Assembly: GCA_047619485.1 (NCBI GenBank)
Contig: JBLHKE010000345.1
Span: 1-8,019 of the forward strand
From: JBLHKE01 sp047619485
GTDB lineage: Bacteria > Verrucomicrobiota > Verrucomicrobiia > Verrucomicrobiales > DEV007
Direction of reading: 5' to 3'
DNA length: 8,019 nt
Shown here: positions 1 to 7,546 of the stretch, piece by piece
Position numbering within the stretch: position 1 is the stretch's first letter
Layout of the letters: each line of letters begins with the position of its first letter
The notes under the pieces: generated by a model
Database searches by the model: none
What the model saw: only the letters and a program-made list of their open reading frames with translations
What the model was told of the DNA's origin: nothing
Position numbers and translations under genes: made by a program

Positions 1-1
1 C

Positions 2-2797
2 GAGGGGTTCCCTCTGCTGGTGCGACTGCACAAAGACTTCTTTGATTTCGGCAAAGCGAAATCCGGCGGTGAGGACGTCCGGTTCTCGGTTGATGGAAAG
101 CCCCTTGCCTATCAGATCGAGCACTGGGACGCGGCGCAAGGGGAAGCCAGCATCTGGGTCAAGGTTCCGGCGATCCATGGGAACGCGCGGCAAGAACTCA
201 AACTGCATTGGGGCAAGGCCGACGCAGCGAGCGAATCCGATGGCAAGGCGGTGTTCGGCGAATCGAACGGCTACCTGAGTGTTTGGCATCTGGGCGACGA
301 GGTGCGGGATGAGGTCGGCACACTCGAGTCCGAGGACAAGGGCACCACCCCCGTGCCCGGAATGGTCGGGATGGCTCGGCATTTCCCGGGGAAGAAGGGC
401 GTGTTCGGCGGAGACAAGATTGCCAACTACCCGTCGGGGGACGGCGCGCACACCACCGCGCTTTGGTTTCGCGCGGAGCAAGCGAACGGGACCGTTGTCG
501 GATGGGGAAATGAAGGAGGCAACCGTGGCAGCAAAGTGCGGATGCAGTTTCGCAGCCCTCCGCACATCCACGTCGACAGCGATTTTTCCGATATCAAGGC
601 CGAGAGCCGCCTGCCGACCAACGAGTGGGTGCACGTGGTGCACACCTACGGGAACGGCCCGCGCAGGATTTATATCAACGGGGTGCTCGACGGCGAAGCG
701 ACCACCAAGCTCGACATCAAAAGTCCAGCGCGGCTGTGGCTCGGCGGCTGGTACCACAACTACGATTTCGTCGGCGATCTCGACGAGGTGCGAATTTCGA
801 ATGTGGCGCGCTCGGCGGAGTGGGTGCGTCTGCAATACGAAAACCAGAAACCGCTGCAGACACTGGTCGGACCGCTGCTGCAGGCGGGGCAGGCTTTCGG
901 TGTCACACCTGCGAAGGCGGCGGTGGCGGAGGGGGAGAACGTGATGTTCACCGCGCAGGCGGGAGGGGCGCAGAAGATCTACTGGTCGACAATCCGCGAT
1001 GGGGTGGAGACGGTCGTGGCGGTGGATCGGTTCGCGTTCACTTTCAAGGCAGGGCGCGTTGCGGGCGACAGTCAGGCAACACTGCGCTTCAAGGCGGTGT
1101 ATCCGGACGGCGTAAAGACGAAGGACATTCCGATCGCGATCAAAGAAGCCATCGCCGAACCCGTGTTCACCATGCGCGCTCCAGCCAAGTGGGACGGCCG
1201 CTCGGCCATCGAGGTGGTTCCCGAACTGACCGCCGGTGCCGGCGAGATCAACTACTCGTGGCAGGTCTCGGATATCGCTGTCATCAAGGAAATAGCGGCG
1301 GACCGCTTGATCCTCACCCGCGCCCAGAACAGCGGGACGGTGACGGTGACGGCGACACTCAGCAACGGTGGCGAGCCGGCCACGCAATCGGTGGACATCG
1401 AGGTCACCGAGCCGAAACATGATCCCTGGATCGCCCGCACCCCAACGAAACACGAGATGCCGCAGGACGGCCAGTTCTACGCGCGCGACGGCACGGGTGA
1501 GGGGACGCTGCATTGCAAAGGCACGCTGGCGGTCGGAGGCGAAGAAGTCTTTCTCAAACTCTACGCTGACGGGAAGCTCGTGAAAACCGTGACCGGGAAA
1601 CCTGCCTCGGATAGTTCGTATTCGCTTTCCGCAAGGCTCAAGGCGGGGCTGATCAAATACCGTGTGGAGTTCGGTGCGAAGACAGCAGGGCGTGAGACCG
1701 TGCTGCACAGCGCTGAGGACATCGTCTGTGGCGATGCTTACATCATCGAGGGGCAATCCAATGCACTGGCGACCGATACGCACGCCGATTCTCCCCGCGT
1801 CACCAACGATTGGGTCCGCAGCTACGCCCGCCCGAGATTCTACCGCGAAGGCGAGGCGCAAAACCTGTGGTGCAAACCGGTTTGGAAGGCGCACGGAACT
1901 GACCACCAAGCCGAGCTAGGCTGGTGGGGCATGGAACTCGCCAAACGTTTGGTTGAGAGTCAAAAAGTTCCCATCTTCATGATCAATGGTGCCGCCGGCG
2001 GGACGCGGATTGACCAGCACCAACGCGATGAGGCCAACCCAACCGACCTGTCCACCATCTACGGCCGCCTGCTGTGGCGTGTGCGCGAGGCGAAGCTGAC
2101 CCACGGCATCCGCGCCGTCCTCTGGCATCAGGGCGAGAACGACCAAGGCGCGGCCGGGCCCGACGGTGGTTACGGTTGGGAATCGTATGAGAGGTATTTC
2201 GTCGATATGTCCGCCGCCTGGAAACGCGACTTCCCAAACGTGCGACGCTACTACGTCTACCAGATCTTCCCCAACGCCTGCAGCATGGGCAACGGCAACG
2301 GCGACCGGCTACGTGAGGTGCAGCGGACGCTGCCGCGCCTCTACTCAAACATGGACATCATCTCGACCTTGGGGATCGAGCCACCCGGGGGATGCCACTT
2401 TCCCTTGGAGGGCTGGGCGAAGTTTGCGGTTCTCGTGCAACCGCTGATCGAGCAAGATTTCTACGGCAGGAAAGTGACCGCTTCCATCACTGCACCAAAT
2501 CTGAAACAGGCCTACTTCACCAGTGGCGGGAACAACGAGATCGCGCTGGAGTTCGACCAGCCCGTGGTCTGGGACGAGGCGCTGATTAACGAGTTCTACC
2601 TCGATGGGAAAAAAGAACAGGTCGCCTCTGGGAAAGTGGCCGGAAACGTTCTGATTCTAAAGTTGAAGGAGGCTTCGTCGGCTGAGAAGATCACCTACTT
2701 AAAAGAGATGTCATGGAGCCAACAACGTTTGCTCAGGGGTGCCAACGGCATCGCCGCGCTGACGTTCTGCGAGGTGCCGATCCATTCTAAGAACTAG
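2..2797 (+). CDS. Multidomain exported sialate O-acetylesterase-like protein (DUF2341-LamG-Ig-SASA), 5' truncated
   Basis: The reading frame is open from the left edge. GTG at 20 is an internal Val within a DUF2341 motif, so the true start and any signal peptide lie outside. Residues are counted from the codon at base 2 (931 visible). DUF2341 covers about 1-75 and a LamG/concanavalin-like fold about 92-281 (WHLGD, then INGVLDG, then GDLDEVRIS). Two Ig-like segments lie at 299-385 and 386-471, and a beta domain at 473-575. An SGNH-type esterase (SASA, PF03629-like) follows, with GQSN and nucleophile candidate Ser586, NGAAGG at 662-667, WHQGE at 708-712 and candidate catalytic His799. A beta-rich tail spans 825-931. 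Family knowledge suggests hydrolysis of O-acetyl esters on sugars, with LamG possibly binding glycan or mediating adhesion. The substrate is unknown, and a true sialic-acid role is unlikely to be the only option. Thr-rich strands near 447-453 fit an Ig fold. It probably heads or joins the operon that continues at 2839. Confidence 0.88.
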   Translation, partial: EGFPLLVRLHKDFFDFGKAKSGGEDVRFSVDGKPLAYQIEHWDAAQGEASIWVKVPAIHGNARQELKLHWGKADAASESDGKAVFGESNGYLSVWHLGDEVRDEVGTLESEDKGTTPVPGMVGMARHFPGKKGVFGGDKIANYPSGDGAHTTALWFRAEQANGTVVGWGNEGGNRGSKVRMQFRSPPHIHVDSDFSDIKAESRLPTNEWVHVVHTYGNGPRRIYINGVLDGEATTKLDIKSPARLWLGGWYHNYDFVGDLDEVRISNVARSAEWVRLQYENQKPLQTLVGPLLQAGQAFGVTPAKAAVAEGENVMFTAQAGGAQKIYWSTIRDGVETVVAVDRFAFTFKAGRVAGDSQATLRFKAVYPDGVKTKDIPIAIKEAIAEPVFTMRAPAKWDGRSAIEVVPELTAGAGEINYSWQVSDIAVIKEIAADRLILTRAQNSGTVTVTATLSNGGEPATQSVDIEVTEPKHDPWIARTPTKHEMPQDGQFYARDGTGEGTLHCKGTLAVGGEEVFLKLYADGKLVKTVTGKPASDSSYSLSARLKAGLIKYRVEFGAKTAGRETVLHSAEDIVCGDAYIIEGQSNALATDTHADSPRVTNDWVRSYARPRFYREGEAQNLWCKPVWKAHGTDHQAELGWWGMELAKRLVESQKVPIFMINGAAGGTRIDQHQRDEANPTDLSTIYGRLLWRVREAKLTHGIRAVLWHQGENDQGAAGPDGGYGWESYERYFVDMSAAWKRDFPNVRRYYVYQIFPNACSMGNGNGDRLREVQRTLPRLYSNMDIISTLGIEPPGGCHFPLEGWAKFAVLVQPLIEQDFYGRKVTASITAPNLKQAYFTSGGNNEIALEFDQPVVWDEALINEFYLDGKKEQVASGKVAGNVLILKLKEASSAEKITYLKEMSWSQQRLLRGANGIAALTFCEVPIHSKN

Positions 2798-2800
2798 CCT

Positions 2801-2815
2801 TTGATAATTATTCAA
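2801..2815. promoter_or_regulatory. AT-rich imperfect palindrome in the 41-base spacer
   Basis: The spacer between the acetylesterase stop and the DUF1552 start contains TTGATAATTATTCAA. It is one base short of a perfect inverted repeat (TTGAATAATTATTCAA) and sits in otherwise GC-rich surroundings. It could be an operator, part of an internal promoter or chance. No paired -35 and -10 boxes with good spacing were recognised. Confidence 0.2.
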
Positions 2816-2824
2816 ATGAACCAC

Positions 2825-2830
2825 GGAGAA
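2825..2830 (+). promoter_or_regulatory. Ribosome binding site of the DUF1552 gene
   Basis: GGAGAA lies 8 bases before the ATG at 2839. It supports that start, as does the twin-arginine signal that begins three residues into the protein. Confidence 0.6.
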
Positions 2831-2838
2831 TACAGATC

Positions 2839-4155
2839 ATGATCAATCGCAGAAAAATGCTCAATGGAATGGCCGCCGGCCTCGGTGCGCCACTTGGCTT
2901 AAGCCTGTTTCCAGACATTGCCCAGGCAGCAAACAAAACGGCCGCCAGTCCAAAACGCGTTATTTTCTTTTTACAGAACCATGGATTTGACCCCTTGACC
3001 TGTATCCCCAAGGGGCTCGATGAAAGCTGTGCGCTCGACGGGGTGACCCTGGCAGAGCCGATGCAGGCATTGGAGCCTTACAAGGACAGGATGCATATCG
3101 TCACGGGTTTGCACGGCCGCCATACCAGCCCCGGGCACAGTGCCTATTTCGGAGCCCTTGGCGGCTATCGTGGCAGTCAAGGTGTCCCGCCGGCTGGCGC
3201 CACAATTGATTATGTGCTGAGCCAGTCACTTCCAAAGACAATTCTTCCGCCACTGTGCATCGGAATGGAATCAATCGAGAACATGAAAGCGCGACCGACC
3301 GTCGCCAATCTTACTGCTTCAGGGCCGAAGCAGCCGATTTTCATGCATTGCAACCCCAACATGCTCTACCAAATGCTCTTCGGCAGTATCGCCGAGGGAG
3401 ATATCAAGAAGCACTACCAAGCTCGTTCAAATATCATGCTTGATGTCGAGCGTGTGGCAAAACTCAAAGCGAACGGATTACCTCTGAGCGAAAGTGAACG
3501 CTACGCAACTTATGTCAACGGATTTCGGGATGTGAACGGATTGCGAGACAAGCTATCCACGATGCCGGCACAGCTCAAAAAATACGCCCCAAATCCCGAT
3601 GAACGCTATAGCAAACCAAAATTCGAAACCGATTGGCATGACGCCCTATTGGAGATCGGTATCGCGGCTCTACAGGCAAACCTGACCAATGTCCTAACGA
3701 TCGGCTCCGGATGCGGTGAGTATTTCGGGGCTTGGAAAGGGCTGGATATTACTTCAACCGGCCACGGCCTTGGACATATGGACCAACCCGACAATCCGAT
3801 CTGGATAAAGATCCGTCAGTACAACTGCGAGATGCTGGTCAAGCTCATGAAAGCCCTGGAGGCCATCCCTGAAGGCTCGGGCTCGATGATGGACAACACC
3901 TTGATCGTCTACACCAGCAATAATGGAGAGAAACAGCATACCGACGGATCCAACTGGCCATTTGTGCTTCTCGGCAACGCCGGTGGACGTTTTAAGACCG
4001 GTCGATACACCCATATAGGTGACCGCCCGATCAACGACCTCTACACCACCTTTCTCCATGGTGTTGGAGCGCCGGTAGATCGCTTCAACATGGAGAAAAG
4101 CTTCGCCCTTCTCCACCATAGCAAGCTCGGCCCCATCGAGGAACTATTGGCCTGA
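2839..4155 (+). CDS. DUF1552 family protein with Tat-type signal peptide
   Basis: The 438-residue protein starts with a twin-arginine signal: Arg4-Arg5-Lys-Met-Leu, a hydrophobic stretch, then a likely Ala-Gln-Ala cleavage site at 28-30. It is therefore expected to be folded before export and to act in the periplasm or at the cell surface. The rest resembles DUF1552 (PF07586): an opening strand with FFLQNHGFDP, an early HTSPGH segment, a central domain, and a C-terminal part with DNTLIVYTSNNG at 352-363, then GGRFKTGR and a final DRFN. The family is named for an HXXSHH motif. Here the matching site reads HGLGHM at 309-314, so the Ser and last His are replaced. DNT..YTSNNG recalls sulfatases and DUF1501 proteins of the alkaline phosphatase superfamily, but that link is inference. 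The biochemical function of DUF1552 is unknown. Its stop is one base before the next start, the usual pairing with a DUF1592-type cytochrome. Confidence 0.88.
   Translation: MINRRKMLNGMAAGLGAPLGLSLFPDIAQAANKTAASPKRVIFFLQNHGFDPLTCIPKGLDESCALDGVTLAEPMQALEPYKDRMHIVTGLHGRHTSPGHSAYFGALGGYRGSQGVPPAGATIDYVLSQSLPKTILPPLCIGMESIENMKARPTVANLTASGPKQPIFMHCNPNMLYQMLFGSIAEGDIKKHYQARSNIMLDVERVAKLKANGLPLSESERYATYVNGFRDVNGLRDKLSTMPAQLKKYAPNPDERYSKPKFETDWHDALLEIGIAALQANLTNVLTIGSGCGEYFGAWKGLDITSTGHGLGHMDQPDNPIWIKIRQYNCEMLVKLMKALEAIPEGSGSMMDNTLIVYTSNNGEKQHTDGSNWPFVLLGNAGGRFKTGRYTHIGDRPINDLYTTFLHGVGAPVDRFNMEKSFALLHHSKLGPIEELLA
4138..4143 (+). promoter_or_regulatory. Possible ribosome binding site inside the DUF1552 3' end
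   Basis: GAGGAA lies within the last codons of the DUF1552 gene, 13 bases before the ATG at 4157. The spacing is longer than ideal. With the TGA-T-ATG junction it suggests that the downstream gene is translated by coupling to the upstream one. Confidence 0.4.
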
Positions 4156-4156
4156 T

Positions 4157-6622
4157 ATGTCTGTCTACAAATTCGTCTATTGCGCGGTCTTATCAAGCGT
4201 CATGCTCTCCCTGTCGTCCGAGGCGGGCGAAACTGACTTCGATAGCCTAGTCCAGCCATTCCTAGAAAACTATTGCCTTGATTGTCATGACGATGAGACT
4301 CAGAAAGGGAAAGTTTCTCTAGAAAATCTCAGTGGTATCTCGGCAGAGAATGCCAGCCTGTGGAAACGGGTCTGGGAGCAGGTGGCCCTGAAGGAAATGC
4401 CGCCCAGGAAGAAGAAAAACCAGCCGGAATTGATGCAGCGCTTGGAAATTTCCAACTGGATTACGGATGGACTGACCAATGCCCTCAAAAACAAAGGTGG
4501 CTACAATGATCACCTGCGCCCGATCAAGGGCAACCATATTGATCATGACCTTCTTTTTAACACCCAGCACAAAAACCTCGAACCCGCATCCACACCGGCA
4601 CGCATCTGGCGCATTCATCCCCAGGAACATCTGGTCCGTCTGAATGATCTCATTACCCCCAAACGAAAATATGATCCGAAACGCCCAGGGCTGTGGATCC
4701 ACGGAGATCATATCCCGCTGAATCTGGAAGGTCAGACCAAAGTCTATTTCGGTTTGGATCGCTATGTTGGCAGCGCCCAAGAGTATCTAGCTTACGTCAA
4801 TGGCGTAGGCAGTTTTCAGTCTCTGCTGTCGATGCTCACCGATCATGGCCTGCGTAATTACCCCTTCATTTACTCAGTCAACAGTTCAGAGGCGATGCAG
4901 ATTTCCGGCGTCGCAGAAAAAATATTACGTTTCATGGCCTACGGCCCGAATGCAGAGCCCTACCAGTTTGTTGATCCACCCTTTGATATAAACAAAATAC
5001 CCGGGCAATATAGAAATCTGCATGTCATTTACTATGGCAAAGAAATCAAACGTCCGTTGACCCCGATGTATGAGTTGATGAAAACACCTGGGGTTAGCGA
5101 CGAACGCCTTGAAGCAGTCATTGAGTTTCTTTTTGAATCCCTGACACTGCGCCCTCCCAGCACTGAAGAGACCGCGCTCTACCTGGAAATTGTCAAAAAT
5201 TCGATTGGGGACCTTGGTAAAGAAGATGGTGTAATCTTGGGTCTAACCCCGATCTTCCTTGATCGCGACGCGCTGTTTCGGCCCGAACTATGTGCGACCG
5301 GAAAACCCGACAAACATGGACGCGTGGGGCTGCGCGGCAATGAGCTCGCGCTTGCCATCAACGCGGCCTTCTCCTACGTCCGTCCGCAAGCCGACCATCT
5401 ATGGCCGGCGCTGGCCGAGGGGAAACTGAGGAACCGCAAAGATGTCAGACGGGAAGTCACCCGCATCCTGAATGACGACAGCATTAGAAAACCCCGCATC
5501 CTGCAGTTCTTCAGGGAGTATTTCGACTATGATCGCGCCGGCAGTATCTGCAAGGATGAAAAGACCCTTACAAAAGATGGGGGTCATTTTGGAACCTACT
5601 ACTCCGCCATGAACAGCATGATCGCCAATACCGATCGCCTGATAGAATTAATTTTGCGCGAAGATAAAAATGTCTTGAAGGAATTATTGACCACTGACCG
5701 TGTGGTCTATCAACCTTTCACGTCTGGGGCAGATTTCAGGGATGGCATATTGTTCAAAACCGATATCAATTACTTCAAGAATAGGGGCAAACATTTTACT
5801 CCCTTTAAGAAATACGAGGAAATCGAGCCCACAAAAGACAATAAGCTCGTGATCGAAAGGGCCAAAAGATTAGTGCACGATCAGAACATGCTGCATCATA
5901 TATTCCCGAATCCTGCTAAGCCGATCTATGTGCGTCAGTCACAATTTGACAGGGGGAGAGCCCCGCCTGCCAAAAATGCATTGAAGTCGATAAGCACCGT
6001 CGACCCCAAAGAGCGCCTCGGCATTCTCACTCATCCCGTTTGGCTGGTATCTCACTCGGATGCGATGGACAACCATGCGATTCTGCGCGGGCGCTGGATC
6101 CGGGAACGCCTCTTGGGCGATGCCGTACCGGATATCCCGATCACGGTTGATGCCATGTTGCCAGATGAGCCCAAGTCCACCCTGCGCCACCGGATGCGCG
6201 TCACCCGCGAAAATGAATGCTGGCGCTGTCATAAGAAAATGGATCCCCTCGGCCTGCCATTTGAAATGTATAACCAGCTAGGGATGGTTCGCAATACGGA
6301 GCAGGGCAAACCCGTCGATACCAGCGGCGAGATTCTTCTCAGCGGTGATCCGGATCTAGATGGGCCGGTTGCCGATGCCATTGAGATGATTCGAAAACTG
6401 GCAGAGAGCGAGCGCGTCGAGCAGGTCTTCGTCCGCCATGTGTTCCGCTTCTGGATGGGGCGCAACGAAACCATCAACGACGCACCGATCCTCCAGCAGG
6501 CACACCGCGCCTACAAGAAAAGCGGAGGGAGCATGAAAGCCCTGTTGACGTCGCTGCTCACCTCCGACGCCTTTCTCTATCGCAAAGCGCTCGCGCCCCA
6601 CGCCAAATCCGGAGCCAAATGA
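4157..6622 (+). CDS. Planctomycete-type cytochrome, DUF1587/1595/1592/1588/1585 architecture
   Basis: The 821-residue exported protein has a signal peptide (hydrophobic 6-20, likely cut after Ala23). A PSCyt1-like domain follows at about 30-95, with heme motif CLDCH at 40-44 and a later MPP motif. Next come a DUF1587-like stretch near 149-164 (RIHPQEHL), a DUF1595-like segment about 316-380, and DUF1592 about 393-525. DUF1588 spans about 619-720 (THPVWLVSHS, RGRWIRERLLG, then CWRCH at 688-692 followed by DPLG). DUF1585 spans about 735-811 (FRFWMGR, then LLTSDAFLYR). Two CxxCH sites suggest up to two covalently bound c-type hemes in the periplasm, hence electron transfer; this is predicted, not shown. 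The reaction and partner are unknown in the family. The domain order and size fit typical members, but the DUF1587 and DUF1595 signatures are weak. The start directly follows the DUF1552 stop. Base composition in the middle (about 4,980-5,880) is markedly AT-rich compared with its 3' end and its neighbours. Confidence 0.9.
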   Translation: MSVYKFVYCAVLSSVMLSLSSEAGETDFDSLVQPFLENYCLDCHDDETQKGKVSLENLSGISAENASLWKRVWEQVALKEMPPRKKKNQPELMQRLEISNWITDGLTNALKNKGGYNDHLRPIKGNHIDHDLLFNTQHKNLEPASTPARIWRIHPQEHLVRLNDLITPKRKYDPKRPGLWIHGDHIPLNLEGQTKVYFGLDRYVGSAQEYLAYVNGVGSFQSLLSMLTDHGLRNYPFIYSVNSSEAMQISGVAEKILRFMAYGPNAEPYQFVDPPFDINKIPGQYRNLHVIYYGKEIKRPLTPMYELMKTPGVSDERLEAVIEFLFESLTLRPPSTEETALYLEIVKNSIGDLGKEDGVILGLTPIFLDRDALFRPELCATGKPDKHGRVGLRGNELALAINAAFSYVRPQADHLWPALAEGKLRNRKDVRREVTRILNDDSIRKPRILQFFREYFDYDRAGSICKDEKTLTKDGGHFGTYYSAMNSMIANTDRLIELILREDKNVLKELLTTDRVVYQPFTSGADFRDGILFKTDINYFKNRGKHFTPFKKYEEIEPTKDNKLVIERAKRLVHDQNMLHHIFPNPAKPIYVRQSQFDRGRAPPAKNALKSISTVDPKERLGILTHPVWLVSHSDAMDNHAILRGRWIRERLLGDAVPDIPITVDAMLPDEPKSTLRHRMRVTRENECWRCHKKMDPLGLPFEMYNQLGMVRNTEQGKPVDTSGEILLSGDPDLDGPVADAIEMIRKLAESERVEQVFVRHVFRFWMGRNETINDAPILQQAHRAYKKSGGSMKALLTSLLTSDAFLYRKALAPHAKSGAK

Positions 6623-6870
6623 TGCTCCCGATTTCGCCAGCGTCGCAAGCGGCGACCTATTACGTCAGCAGCTCGAAAGGCGGGTTGCGATGCTTGTGAT
6701 CGTTGGTAAAACTTGCGACGAGTTTGTCTCGCCACCGTGGGATGATCGGCAGGAGTTGCATTTTCGGGCGCATATCCCTAAGATTAACCCGAATTGTCCA
6801 AACGAACCGCTCATCCTCATCCGACAGCGATCCGCTTGCGCATGTTTGTCCACGAAGTGACATTGACCTA
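6623..6870. other. Intergenic stretch without a convincing gene
   Basis: These 248 bases separate the cytochrome gene from the response regulator. I see a weak GC stem (TCGCC at 6634-6638 with GGCGA at 6651-6655) without a following T-run. I see no clear sigma-70 promoter and no good Shine-Dalgarno sequence before 6871. An open frame upstream of the regulator can be extended to a TTG at 6703, but the added 56 residues do not resemble a receiver domain. A minus-strand ORF is listed separately. Confidence 0.6.
6660..6863 (-). CDS. Doubtful small antisense ORF, 67 codons, unrecognised
   Basis: It runs from ATG (complement of 6861-6863) to TAA (complement of 6660-6662). The product is basic and mostly soluble in appearance, with a run RPKMQLLP followed by PRWRDKL and an ending FELLT. 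I do not recognise the family. The start lies only 7 bases from the divergent response-regulator start, leaving no room for two ordinary promoters, and there is no evident ribosome binding site. It may be a remnant of a longer gene, a small real gene, or chance. A second minus-strand frame over the same bases is also open, which weakens the case. Confidence 0.2.
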   Translation of the reverse strand: MSLRGQTCASGSLSDEDERFVWTIRVNLRDMRPKMQLLPIIPRWRDKLVASFTNDHKHRNPPFELLT

Positions 6871-7536
6871 ATGCCTTCTGCTAATTCCGATCCCGAACAT
6901 GATCCGATCGACGTTTGCGTTATTGAGGATCACCTCGATTACCGCAAGACGCTCATGGCGGAGCTGCAAGATTCGGCAGAGCTCACATGCAGTAGTGGGT
7001 TCTCCTCGGTGGAAACTGCACTCGAATCCATCGATAGAGGCTACATGCCAGATGTCGTGCTGCTCGATATTGGCCTGCCGAAGATGGACGGGATTACCGC
7101 TATCCCAGAACTGCGCAAGCGCTGCCCCGATGCCAGTATCCTGGTGCTCACCGTATCCGACGACCGCGTAGTGCTGTTCAAGGCGCTCGGCGCAGGGGCG
7201 GGTGGTTACCTTCTTAAGACTGCCAGCATCGCGGAGATCCGTAACGGCATACTCGAGATACGGCGCGGTGCGGCACCCCTCAGCCCGGCGATGGCGCAGA
7301 TGGCCTTGAGCGCGTTCAACCGTTTCGCCCCGCGCGAATCAGAGGCTCGGCTGACCCCTCGCGAGAAGGAGATCCTCACCCTGCTTGCGGATGGCTTGAT
7401 AAAAAAGGAGATCGCCGACCGCCTGGACGTCAGCTACCACACGGTCGACAACCACACGCGAAACATTTACGAGAAACTGCAGGTGAAGAGTCTTGCCGCG
7501 GCGATCGCCAGGGCCACCAAGGACGGTTTGCTATGA
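6871..7536 (+). CDS. NarL/LuxR-family two-component response regulator
   Basis: The 221-residue cytoplasmic DNA-binding regulator has an N-terminal receiver domain (about 13-130). It shows the acidic pair Glu19-Asp20, phospho-acceptor Asp66 in LLDIGLPKMDG, switch Thr94 and conserved Lys116. A linker leads to a LuxR-type helix-turn-helix (about 158-220) with LTPREKEIL and a recognition region around SYHTVDNHTRNIYEKL. All residues needed for phosphorylation are present. The ATG at 6871 was chosen because the receiver begins soon after it; the in-frame TTG at 6703 would add 56 residues with no counterpart in the family. No strong Shine-Dalgarno is visible. Its partner is probably the next ORF, 10 bases downstream. 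Targets are unknown. Control of the upstream acetylesterase/DUF1552/cytochrome block is possible but not shown. Confidence 0.93.
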   Translation: MPSANSDPEHDPIDVCVIEDHLDYRKTLMAELQDSAELTCSSGFSSVETALESIDRGYMPDVVLLDIGLPKMDGITAIPELRKRCPDASILVLTVSDDRVVLFKALGAGAGGYLLKTASIAEIRNGILEIRRGAAPLSPAMAQMALSAFNRFAPRESEARLTPREKEILTLLADGLIKKEIADRLDVSYHTVDNHTRNIYEKLQVKSLAAAIARATKDGLL

Positions 7537-7546
7537 GCTCTTGATC

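Noticed and set aside
1336..1353. Tandem 6-base repeat (GACGGT twice, then GACGGC)
   Set aside because: It encodes alternating Thr-Val of a beta strand in an Ig-like segment. Three short units fit coding constraint better than a functional repeat.
625..1422. Long overlapping + frame of 265 codons inside the acetylesterase gene
   Set aside because: Its Arg/Gly-rich product is typical of a shadow frame in GC-rich coding DNA, and the acetylesterase frame carries clear domain motifs over the same bases.
4319..4780. Minus-strand frame of 153 codons opposite the cytochrome gene
   Set aside because: It lies wholly inside a well-supported gene with recognisable heme and DUF motifs on the + strand, and its product shows no recognisable features.
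6634..6656. Rho-independent terminator after the cytochrome gene
   Set aside because: Only a 5-base stem (TCGCC/GGCGA, or alternatively GTCGC/GCGAC) is present and no T-run follows it.
6703..6870. N-terminal extension of the response regulator from a TTG at 6703
   Set aside because: The added 56 residues do not match a receiver domain, TTG has no Shine-Dalgarno sequence, and the receiver begins right after the ATG at 6871.
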